Below, in pieces: positions 1 to 5,465 of a DNA stretch of 5,465 nucleotides (its first letter is position 1; every line of letters begins with the position of its first letter). Source of the DNA: JAIBAI01 sp044238875. Its GTDB lineage: Bacteria; Bacteroidota; Bacteroidia; M30B66. The stretch covers positions 1 to 5,465 of the forward strand of contig JBIICM010000168.1 in assembly GCA_044238875.1 (NCBI GenBank). The letters run 5' to 3'. A model generated the notes under the pieces. The model was not told the DNA's origin. It did no database searches and was given only the letters and a program-made list of their open reading frames with translations. A program made the translations under genes and the position numbers.

Positions 1-1
1 C

Positions 2-1033
2 GGTACGGCCTATTTTTTTATCCAGGGCAATCTATCGGCCTCGTCAAATGAATATTATATAATCAAACTTGATGCAACCGGAAATTTGCAATGGACAAGG
101 CTAATCAGAAATCCTGATGCCCCCAACATCTATCCTGACTATGCCCGCAGCATTATCCAAACATCCGATGGTGGTTATATGGTTTCAGGGGAAGCCGGCA
201 AGAGGAAACCAAGCGGTGGTTTTGTTACAAAAATTTTGCTGATCAAACTTGATGCATCAGGTAATGTATCTTGGAACCGTTTTTACGGAGCAACAGCCAT
301 TCCGGGGTTCTCGGCAAATAACAGTGACTACGGCGAGTCAGTGATTCAGACTTCCGACGGGGGGTATGTAGTCGCCGGATATTCATTCTCATTCAATTAC
401 GATTTTGTGAAATCACGAGACGTAGGTCTTGAGTTTTACATCATGAAAATAGATGGTAATGGCAATCTTTTATGGACAAGGATTATCGGAGAACAAGATA
501 ATGATGTAGGAAAAGCCGTGATTGCAACTTCCGATGGCGGTTTTGCAGTGGCTGGCTATGTGCAGCCCGCTGTTGCAGGCAGCCGTACCGAAGATTTTTA
601 TTTTGTGAAATTAGATGCCGGGCTTAACAACTGCTGCAATACCCGCAGCGGAGGTACTTCCTTTTCATCTGCTGCCACCAATACCACCCGGGGAAGCGAA
701 TTTGCGTGTGGAGGCGCATTGGCAAACGGCGGAGCGGAGGGAAGCGGAGGGGTCATGGATGACCTTTGCAACCTTACCCTTAAAGTAACCATTGCTTCAA
801 CCAACGTACAATGCAAGGGCGATTGCGACGGCTCGGCTACAGCCAGTGCAAGCAATGGTACACCGCCCTACACTTACGCCTGGTCTAATGGCGGTTCAGC
901 AGATGCTGCAACCGCGCTCTGCGCAGGCATTTATACGGTAACAGTAACCGATAATAGCGGCAAAATCGTTGTGGCACAAGTAAATATCACTGAGCCGGCT
1001 CCGCTGCAGGTACCTGTTATTGAGCATCGTTAA
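2..1033 (+). CDS. Secreted beta-propeller-like repeat protein with one SprB repeat, 5' partial
   Basis: The frame is open from the left edge, so the true start lies outside; the ATG at 86 is internal, because IIKLDATGN lies upstream of it in frame. About 343 residues are visible. Four copies of an 'IKLDA.GN..WTR' motif alternate with three copies of 'S.IQTSDGGY.VAGY' (about 56-630), the pattern of SBBP/delta-60-type beta-propeller repeats in secreted Bacteroidota proteins. A Cys- and Gly-rich linker (about 630-770) follows. Then comes one SprB-type repeat (about 794-1000), recognisable by STNVQCKGDCDGSATA, PPYTYAWSNGG and GIYTVTVTDNSG. SprB is the large gliding adhesin of Flavobacterium, and the repeat recurs in many T9SS cargo proteins. 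The frame stops 10 residues after ITEPAP, with no type A or type B sorting domain and no further repeats, which is unusual and suggests a lost 3' end. It converges on the 988-residue gene with a 5-base gap. Its specific function is unknown; secretion is inferred from the family, since the N-terminus is not visible. Confidence 0.85.
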   Translation, partial: GTAYFFIQGNLSASSNEYYIIKLDATGNLQWTRLIRNPDAPNIYPDYARSIIQTSDGGYMVSGEAGKRKPSGGFVTKILLIKLDASGNVSWNRFYGATAIPGFSANNSDYGESVIQTSDGGYVVAGYSFSFNYDFVKSRDVGLEFYIMKIDGNGNLLWTRIIGEQDNDVGKAVIATSDGGFAVAGYVQPAVAGSRTEDFYFVKLDAGLNNCCNTRSGGTSFSSAATNTTRGSEFACGGALANGGAEGSGGVMDDLCNLTLKVTIASTNVQCKGDCDGSATASASNGTPPYTYAWSNGGSADAATALCAGIYTVTVTDNSGKIVVAQVNITEPAPLQVPVIEHR

Positions 1034-1055
1034 GTGCCTTAACGCAACAGCGTTA
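1028..1055. repeat. Two overlapping inverted repeats at the convergent gene junction
   Basis: CGTTAAG (1028-1034), loop TGC, CTTAACG (1038-1044) is a perfect 7-bp inverted repeat. Its arms contain both stop codons: TAA at 1031-1033 on the plus strand, and TTA at 1039-1041, which is TAA on the minus strand. A second stem, TAACGC (1040-1045), loop AACA, GCGTTA (1050-1055), shares the middle arm, so the two hairpins exclude each other. Position suggests a shared bidirectional transcription end. However, the stems are short and neither is followed by a T-run, so a terminator role is only an inference. Confidence 0.35.
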
Positions 1056-4005
1056 CAGTGCCTTTCTGTTCATCGCTTTCATCAAAATGCTTGAGTCGGG
1101 CGATATAGAAATAGGTGCCTTCAGGTAATTTATTTCCTGAAAGATCTGATCCATTCCACTCGAAATAGGGGTTAGCCGACTCATAAACTTTCAGGCCCCA
1201 GCGGTTGTATATGATCAGCTCAAAGGTTTCATAAGTAAAGGTTTGTTCAGGCTTGAATGTATCGTTTACCTTATCACTGTTTGGTGAAAATGCATTGGGT
1301 AAAACCAATGGCTTAAAGCATGGTTTTATATCAACCCTGAATGAGTCGGTAAGTGAACAGATGGCGCTGTCAATTTCCATTTCCACAATGTACCATCCGG
1401 TATCTTTTACAGTAATTTTTTGGGTGAGTTCACCGGTATTCCAGCGATAGGCCAGCGCTGTGGTATCTGGTCCGAAGCTGATTTCATCACCCTCGCAAAT
1501 TTTAAGCTGCTTGGCACTGAGCGCTGATTTGTAGCCAACATTCACGGTTAATGTATCGAAGGTTTCACAGGCAAGGTTACCGTAGTTGGTTACTTTAACG
1601 GTGTAGGTAGTTGTGCTGTCAGGGCTAACACTGATAGCAGACTGCTTTGAAAATTCAGGGCCACCGGCAGTGTACCAGAAAACTTTCTGACTGTTGCCCG
1701 GCGGTATATTCAGGCTTAACAGCTCGCCCTGGCAAATGGATGTATCAGGGCCCAGATTGACTTCAGGAGGTTTTCGCACCTGAATGGTGCGTTTGCCCGA
1801 CCGCTCATAACATGCATTAACAGCGCTGAGTGATATCACCGAACTGTCGGCCTGCGGGAAGGTAATCAACGCCTGATTGTTCAGCGTATCAATTACTGAA
1901 CCGGGTGAGGTTGACCAGAAATAATAGGTGTCTTCGGCAAGCGGGGCTCTGTATTGTACTGTATCGCCCTCGCATACCTGAAAGGGGCCTATTATGCTCG
2001 GATTGGGAGGGCCTTTAACCGTAACCTTGATGCGATTGGAGCCTGGCCCCACACAACCAAAATTTGTTTCGGTACAATAAATTTCATAGCTGCCGAGCGA
2101 ATTAAACAGGATGCCATTGTAAGGGCCGCCGGTGAAGAAATCAGTATCACTGTTCAGCCCCCACACGTAGGTTGATTTCGGGTTGAATTCAGAAAGTTTG
2201 ATCCTGAACAACATGCCCCCCAGAAAGCATACGGTTGTATCGCCGTCGAACTTAACGGCCTGGTAAGTGAGCTGATTCACCAGTTCGATGGTAACACCCA
2301 GCGGACCGGGAGCGCCCACGGTGAGTCTAACCAATGTGCCCAGCTGATCCCAGGGCTGATTTGAGTTAGTTGAAACAATGCGCAGATAATACGTTCCGGG
2401 TATCAGACCCACTGAACTTAACTGGGGCAAAGGGGGGATCAATAAGTCAACCAGCGTATCATTCACCGCGCTTACCTTACCCAGCACGCCGGTATTGATA
2501 ACGGCGAAAGTATTAAAGTCAAGCACCTGAACCTGGAACTCATTGGGAGGAGAGTAGGAGGCCGCAGGCGGATCAACCTTTATTCGGACCTTAATGGTTG
2601 TATCAACACCATTTTCATTGTCAATGCAGAACTTAAGGTCTTTCTTCTCATTGGTTTCCATATCGCAGCGGCGAATGCATATCGGGCCATAAACGGAGCC
2701 AATCACCGGAGGACTGTTGGAAATTACCCGGATATAATAATTACATCCCGGCGGAATCGGATGCGGCTGTTCCCTGATCAGGCCGGAAACATTGCCGGGA
2801 GGCGATCCCAGCGGATAGGAGGCATCATCGTTGCTAAAGCCCAGCACGTTCGGATTGGGCGGAAAATTCCCGTTTGAGTCGGAAAGTTGTGCCACATAGG
2901 TGTTGTTGATAAAAACACCGTCAGAATTAAATGGCACATCAATTACACTGCCTACGCACACGGTATCGGCCGGATTTTTTGTAACTGCCGGCTGTTTCGT
3001 ATAAATATTGTTCGGGCAGTCCTGAATTGCGATACAGTTGCTGGTATCGGAAAAGATAAACGGATTCGCATCTACCCTTACGACACGGAATTTGTAACAA
3101 TTACCCGGATTGGTAGCCGGTGGAATACCTATGGGAAATAGGCTAATCATTGTAGCCAGGTTATTGATGTTGTAGGTAAGCCTGACCGGAGGGTTGGCGA
3201 AACTCCCGAATTCATTTGACATCTGCACCTCATAAAAACCATCACCACATAGCGGCACCGGGTTTCGGAAACGAACCCTTACCTCTTTCCCCCTGCATAC
3301 CGGATTGGGAAAAACGGAGTCGATCTCAAGCCGCACATTGTATTGAACAGGAGAAAATTTGCCCACAATTCTAACGCCGTCAATACCTGCAGAACCCGCA
3401 GGGCTCCCCGATCCGGCATCATTTTTCCAAAGAAAACCAAACCGAAGATTGTTTACGTTATCAAAGGCCTCGTTGTAGAACTCCACATAATTCCACAATG
3501 GAAAACCGGTGAAGGAGGCAGCGGGCACCGGTGACCAGTTTCCGCCATTCACGCTGTAAACCAGTTGAAACTGAGCACCCGGGTTGGCTGCCATGTGAAT
3601 AAAAAATGCGATGCGCACACTGTCGAGGCCCAGCGTACAGAAATCACCTGCAGAGGTAAATCTTTCTGACACCGCTGAAGGTACAAAACTGGCGTTTAGC
3701 ACATTCTGTGACGACAAGTCCTGGTTATAAATGTGCAGATAATTGCTGCGCGGTGCGAAATTAATGGATCCTCCGCTGGTGTTGTTTTGCTCAGGGGTGC
3801 CGGGGGCAATACCCAAACCATCATAGCTGTTATTGATAATCCACTGATTGGGCCCTGTATTGGCGCCAAACTGACCATTGTTCAGGATGAAAGCACCGGG
3901 CCCGTTTTCAAAATCTTCAGTGTAAACCAGCACGTTCTGACCGATCAGTGCCTTGACAGGCATAAGCACCAGAAACAACAATAGCCGTATGAATAAGTGT
4001 TGCAT
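1039..4005 (-). CDS. Multi-domain secreted adhesin-like protein with T9SS type B (gliding-motility-associated) C-terminal domain
   Basis: Complete 988-residue protein. Residues 1-22 are a Sec signal peptide (MQHLFIRLLLFLVLMPVKAL), probably cut before Q23; there is no lipobox Cys. Residues 28-215 look like a MAM/jelly-roll-type domain: YTEDFENGPGAF near the start, FQLVYSVNGGNWSPV in the middle, AGIDGVRIVG at the end. About seven Ig/PKD-like modules follow (about 220-330, 331-446, 447-565, 569-666, 667-745, 747-824, 825-895). The later ones are typical of Bacteroidota, with VCEGDTVQYRAP, NLGPDTSICQGELLSL and ICEGDEISFGPDT. Residues 902-988 match the gliding-motility-associated CTD (TIGR04131 type): LPNAFSPNSDKVNDTFKP, ELIIYNRWGLKVYES, WNG, LPEGTYFYI, KGTVTLLR. 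This domain directs export by T9SS. An adhesive or matrix role is inferred; the ligand is unknown. The ATG at 4005 is chosen because it places the signal peptide at the N-terminus. No Shine-Dalgarno is seen upstream, as is common in this phylum. The gene appears monocistronic, with 129 bases separating it from the upstream frame. Confidence 0.93.
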   Translation of the reverse strand: MQHLFIRLLLFLVLMPVKALIGQNVLVYTEDFENGPGAFILNNGQFGANTGPNQWIINNSYDGLGIAPGTPEQNNTSGGSINFAPRSNYLHIYNQDLSSQNVLNASFVPSAVSERFTSAGDFCTLGLDSVRIAFFIHMAANPGAQFQLVYSVNGGNWSPVPAASFTGFPLWNYVEFYNEAFDNVNNLRFGFLWKNDAGSGSPAGSAGIDGVRIVGKFSPVQYNVRLEIDSVFPNPVCRGKEVRVRFRNPVPLCGDGFYEVQMSNEFGSFANPPVRLTYNINNLATMISLFPIGIPPATNPGNCYKFRVVRVDANPFIFSDTSNCIAIQDCPNNIYTKQPAVTKNPADTVCVGSVIDVPFNSDGVFINNTYVAQLSDSNGNFPPNPNVLGFSNDDASYPLGSPPGNVSGLIREQPHPIPPGCNYYIRVISNSPPVIGSVYGPICIRRCDMETNEKKDLKFCIDNENGVDTTIKVRIKVDPPAASYSPPNEFQVQVLDFNTFAVINTGVLGKVSAVNDTLVDLLIPPLPQLSSVGLIPGTYYLRIVSTNSNQPWDQLGTLVRLTVGAPGPLGVTIELVNQLTYQAVKFDGDTTVCFLGGMLFRIKLSEFNPKSTYVWGLNSDTDFFTGGPYNGILFNSLGSYEIYCTETNFGCVGPGSNRIKVTVKGPPNPSIIGPFQVCEGDTVQYRAPLAEDTYYFWSTSPGSVIDTLNNQALITFPQADSSVISLSAVNACYERSGKRTIQVRKPPEVNLGPDTSICQGELLSLNIPPGNSQKVFWYTAGGPEFSKQSAISVSPDSTTTYTVKVTNYGNLACETFDTLTVNVGYKSALSAKQLKICEGDEISFGPDTTALAYRWNTGELTQKITVKDTGWYIVEMEIDSAICSLTDSFRVDIKPCFKPLVLPNAFSPNSDKVNDTFKPEQTFTYETFELIIYNRWGLKVYESANPYFEWNGSDLSGNKLPEGTYFYIARLKHFDESDEQKGTVTLLR

Positions 4006-4076
4006 GCAGAGTGGCGTTAAGCGGCTAACCGTGCTTGCTAAGGTATTGATTTTTTAATATTTGTAAAATCAGCATT

Positions 4077-4109
4077 GAAATTTATTGTATTTCAGGAACT
4101 GAAATACAA
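4077..4109 (-). promoter_or_regulatory. Weak candidate Bacteroidota-type promoter for the 988-residue gene
   Basis: Read on the minus strand, TAAATTTC (4084-4077) matches seven of eight positions of the Bacteroidota -7 element TAnnTTTG, counting the two free positions. A TTG at 4109-4107 lies 22 bases upstream, roughly where the -33 element is expected. The start codon is about 70 bases downstream. The last G of the -7 consensus is missing and such matches are easy to find in AT-rich DNA, so this is a weak call. The candidate overlaps the 15-bp palindrome, which could then be an operator rather than a terminator. Confidence 0.18.
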
Positions 4110-4113
4110 TAAA
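4081..4113. repeat. Perfect 15-bp inverted repeat with 3-base loop (terminator or operator candidate)
   Basis: TTTATTGTATTTCAG (4081-4095), loop GAA, CTGAAATACAATAAA (4099-4113) is a perfect 15-bp inverted repeat in the gap between two minus-strand genes. It begins 22 bases downstream of the stop of the 314-residue frame and lies about 75 bases upstream of the 988-residue gene. The position fits a terminator for the upstream transcript. The stem is AT-rich and, on the minus strand, the exit side has only a short TTT rather than a long T-run, so it is not a textbook intrinsic terminator. An operator or part of a small mobile element are alternatives. Confidence 0.6.
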
Positions 4114-4134
4114 GCGCCTGACAAATCAACTGAA

Positions 4135-5079
4135 TTAGCATTTTATGATGAACCATAGCGCAACGCAAACGCTACTAAACTTTGTCCGATTAATAGGGGG
4201 GCAAGCCACTAGTGAAGAAGAATCAAACTTTGCAACAAATAATTCCTGCATGTTATCATCTTGATTCTCATAATTTAATGGTGGGAGCTGCCATACTTCC
4301 GTGTTGGTTTGTGGGTATTTTCTCGTTTCGCCTCCAATATACACAGCGCCTTTAGGAGTAACAGTTATATTTATGAAATTCATTGTTGTATTGAACTCAG
4401 TAAGAGTATCATTTGTAACTCCCCAACCACCCAATTGTACAACATTCAAAATATTACCAGCTCCCGACATTTGAACTAAATAATTGCTTTTCTCTGGAAT
4501 TGGGAAAGAACCTAATGTGTCAGCATTTACTGAGAGCCCAAGAATAATGAGACCACCGTTTGGATGGGGAGCATAATTCGTAAAAAATGTTCCAAACGTA
4601 TCTAGAATTTCGTCGTTTACCCAAATCACATTTGCTTGAGTATCCAGGCACGCCACGAAACTGCGCACAACTGCATTTCCGGAATTTAGGGTTGTAGTTC
4701 CAAAAGTGATTGTCCCGAAGAATGTTCCAAAAAAATAGAGTCTGTTATTGTTTCCAATGGTGAATGATGCGCCTTGTAAATTGGCAGGATATACTCTATG
4801 CCACAACAGTTGCCCTTGTGCTGAAAATTTTGCAAGGAAATTTCGAGCCGCATTATTGCTTGCAGAATAGCCTATGCCTCCTAGCACCACCGAAGAACTT
4901 TTAATGTTACCCATCACATAAACATCGCCAGAAGAATCAGTCTCCATTTGATTAATTTGGTCAACTCTTTCGCCTCCTAGCCGCCAAGCCCAGTTCCATG
5001 ATGGGATCTGAGCAAAACTCGAAAAAGAAAATAGTAGTAGGCTTAAAATGCTAATGGTTACGAAGAATTTTTTCATCAT
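4135..5079 (-). CDS. Secreted beta-propeller-like (SBBP-type) protein, apparently 3'-truncated
   Basis: The frame encodes 314 residues. Residues 1-23 are a clear signal peptide (MMKKFFVTISILSLLLFSFS, then SFA), with probable cleavage before Q24. The mature part has propeller-type repeats: METDSSGDVYVMGN, NFLAKFSAQGQLLWHRVY, NNRLYFFGTF, FVACLDTQANVIWVND, PNGGLIILG, NYLVQMSGAGNILNVVQLGG, TPKGAVYIGGET and ELFVAKFDSS. The last repeat should continue like its siblings with 'G.L.W', but after about residue 289 it runs into SLVACPPINRTKFSSVCVALWFIIKC, which is unlike the rest. The break coincides with a sequence resembling an IS3-family end (4183-4208). No sorting domain is present, so the product is probably not secreted normally and may be a decayed gene. 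The start at 5079 overlaps the upstream stop as ATGA, which implies an operon and perhaps translational coupling; the second ATG at 5076 is an equally plausible start. Base composition is AT-richer than the 988-residue gene. Specific function is unknown. Confidence 0.8.
   Translation of the reverse strand: MMKKFFVTISILSLLLFSFSSFAQIPSWNWAWRLGGERVDQINQMETDSSGDVYVMGNIKSSSVVLGGIGYSASNNAARNFLAKFSAQGQLLWHRVYPANLQGASFTIGNNNRLYFFGTFFGTITFGTTTLNSGNAVVRSFVACLDTQANVIWVNDEILDTFGTFFTNYAPHPNGGLIILGLSVNADTLGSFPIPEKSNYLVQMSGAGNILNVVQLGGWGVTNDTLTEFNTTMNFINITVTPKGAVYIGGETRKYPQTNTEVWQLPPLNYENQDDNMQELFVAKFDSSSLVACPPINRTKFSSVCVALWFIIKC
4183..4208 (-). mobile_element. Solitary IS3-family-like terminal inverted repeat (IS remnant)
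   Basis: Read on the minus strand from 4208, the 26 bases begin TGGCTTGCCCCCC and end TATTAATCGGACA. The layout (TG start, a C-run after a G at about position 7, GGACA then the body) resembles the ends of IS3-family elements, whose termini begin TG and end CA. The homologous reading of the 314-residue protein stops at this point (residues 289-292). No transposase frame is present and no good second end with a target duplication was found, so at most one end survives. The family assignment rests on remembered consensus, not on a search. Confidence 0.35.
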
Positions 5080-5465
5080 CGGTTGTGTAAAATTGTAAAA
5101 GGCTGAGATGTGTTTCCCGACTGAATAAAATAAAGTCCACTTTGGAACAAACGCACATCGAATTCCGTGCGTTTTGAGCTTGATGTGGTTTCGAAAATCA
5201 ACCTTCCTTGTACATCCAAGATGCGGATGGGTAGGTTCGGAAATTCACTTTCAAGAATTAAAGTTTCATCGGCAGGGTTGGGATAAACACTGAATTGATT
5301 TGCTGGTATTGTGTGTAAACCTAGGCTCAAAAATGCTTGGCAATTGGAAGTATCGCGGCAATCTCCATTGCTGATTTCCAAAGCGAAATTCCCATTAGAA
5401 GAAGCAATAAAACTTGGATATACTTCAGCAATTAAAGGGGCGAAATTCGATTCACAATCGAGCCA
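5076..5465 (-). CDS. Secreted protein with Ig-like module and T9SS type A sorting domain, 5' partial
   Basis: The frame is open to the right edge, giving 129 visible residues; the possible TTG start at 5381 is internal, because the preceding 28 codons are in frame and belong to the same module. Residues 1-45 (WLDCESNFAPLIAE, then NGNFALEISNGDCRDTSNCQAF) look like the end of an Ig/PKD-like repeat common in Bacteroidota, with the paired 'NG.C.DTS.C' cysteines. Residues 57-129 are a type A T9SS C-terminal domain: NQFSVYPNPADETLIL, PIRILDVQGRLIFE, FDVRLFQSGLYFIQSG, then a short final strand. This domain takes folded cargo through the outer membrane for anchoring or release. The rest of the protein is off the window, so its function cannot be assigned. 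It is cotranscribed with the downstream gene by all appearances: the TGA at 5078-5076 overlaps the next ATG (ATGA). Confidence 0.88.
   Translation of the reverse strand, partial: WLDCESNFAPLIAEVYPSFIASSNGNFALEISNGDCRDTSNCQAFLSLGLHTIPANQFSVYPNPADETLILESEFPNLPIRILDVQGRLIFETTSSSKRTEFDVRLFQSGLYFIQSGNTSQPFTILHNR

Noticed and set aside
598..855. Minus-strand frame of 85 codons inside the SprB-repeat gene.
   Set aside because: It is antisense to a frame with clear family motifs, and its product has no recognisable domain or signal peptide.
1003..1013. Adjacent CTGCAG and GGTACC restriction-type sites near the end of the plus-strand gene, suggesting a cloning junction.
   Set aside because: The surrounding codons read naturally as the SprB linker (TEPAPLQV) and no vector sequence follows.
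3733..3984. Plus-strand frame of 83 codons opposite the signal peptide and N-terminal domain of the 988-residue gene.
   Set aside because: It is a shadow of a well-supported gene, with no motifs of its own. The same applies to the short plus-strand frames at 1253, 1954, 2887 and 3343 and the minus-strand frame at 3878-3696.
4058..4134. A 24-codon minus-strand frame starting at the ATG near 4157 that could be an orfA start of the putative IS.
   Set aside because: It reaches a stop within the palindrome and has no helix-turn-helix or other transposase character.
4032..4208. A 177-base MITE with imperfect ends (TGCTTGC..GGTATTGAT at 4032 against TGGCTTGCCCCCCTATTAAT reading back from 4208) enclosing the palindrome.
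   Set aside because: The ends need a gap and agree at only about 13 of 19 positions, and the flanks (ACCG on the left, CTAG on the right) show no target duplication.
1..5465. CRISPR array, tRNA or rRNA genes, defence genes or secretion-machinery genes.
   Set aside because: No regularly spaced direct repeats, RNA-gene-like sequences or matching protein motifs are visible on either strand.

Overview
The window looks like chromosomal DNA of a Bacteroidota bacterium (the Cytophaga–Flavobacterium–Chitinophaga side of the phylum). All four reading frames that look genuine encode secreted, repeat-built surface or extracellular proteins, and two of them end in C-terminal sorting domains of the type IX secretion system (T9SS), a system restricted to this phylum. 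There are no clear Shine-Dalgarno sequences at the two visible starts, which also fits. The genus cannot be told from the sequence.

Layout. (1) Positions 2-1033, plus strand: the 3' part of a gene whose start lies off the window. It has 'IKLD..GN..W' / 'SDGGY.VAGY' beta-propeller-type repeats followed by one SprB-type repeat, then an abrupt stop with no sorting domain. (2) Only 5 bases further on, convergent, a complete 988-residue gene occupies 4005-1039 on the minus strand: signal peptide, MAM/jelly-roll-like N-terminal domain, about seven Ig/PKD-like modules, and a type B (gliding-motility-associated) sorting domain. (3) Positions 4006-4134 form a 129-base intergenic gap with a perfect 15-bp inverted repeat. 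(4) Positions 5079-4135, minus strand: a signal-peptide-bearing beta-propeller-like protein whose last ~25 residues look foreign. The frame breaks at a 26-base sequence resembling an IS3-family terminus, so the gene appears truncated. (5) Positions 5465-5076, minus strand: the 3' end of another secreted-protein gene with an Ig-like module and a type A sorting domain. It overlaps the next gene by ATGA.

Working together: the products would cross the inner membrane by Sec, and those with sorting domains would pass the outer membrane through T9SS and be anchored or released, probably as adhesins or matrix proteins. No enzyme, defence system, RNA gene or CRISPR array is visible. The right-hand part (from about 4000) is clearly more AT-rich than the 988-residue gene, so the two halves may have different histories. 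I found no convincing undescribed system. The most interesting points are the apparent IS scar that removed the end of the 314-residue gene, the adjacent 15-bp palindrome, and the sorting-domain-less SprB protein.
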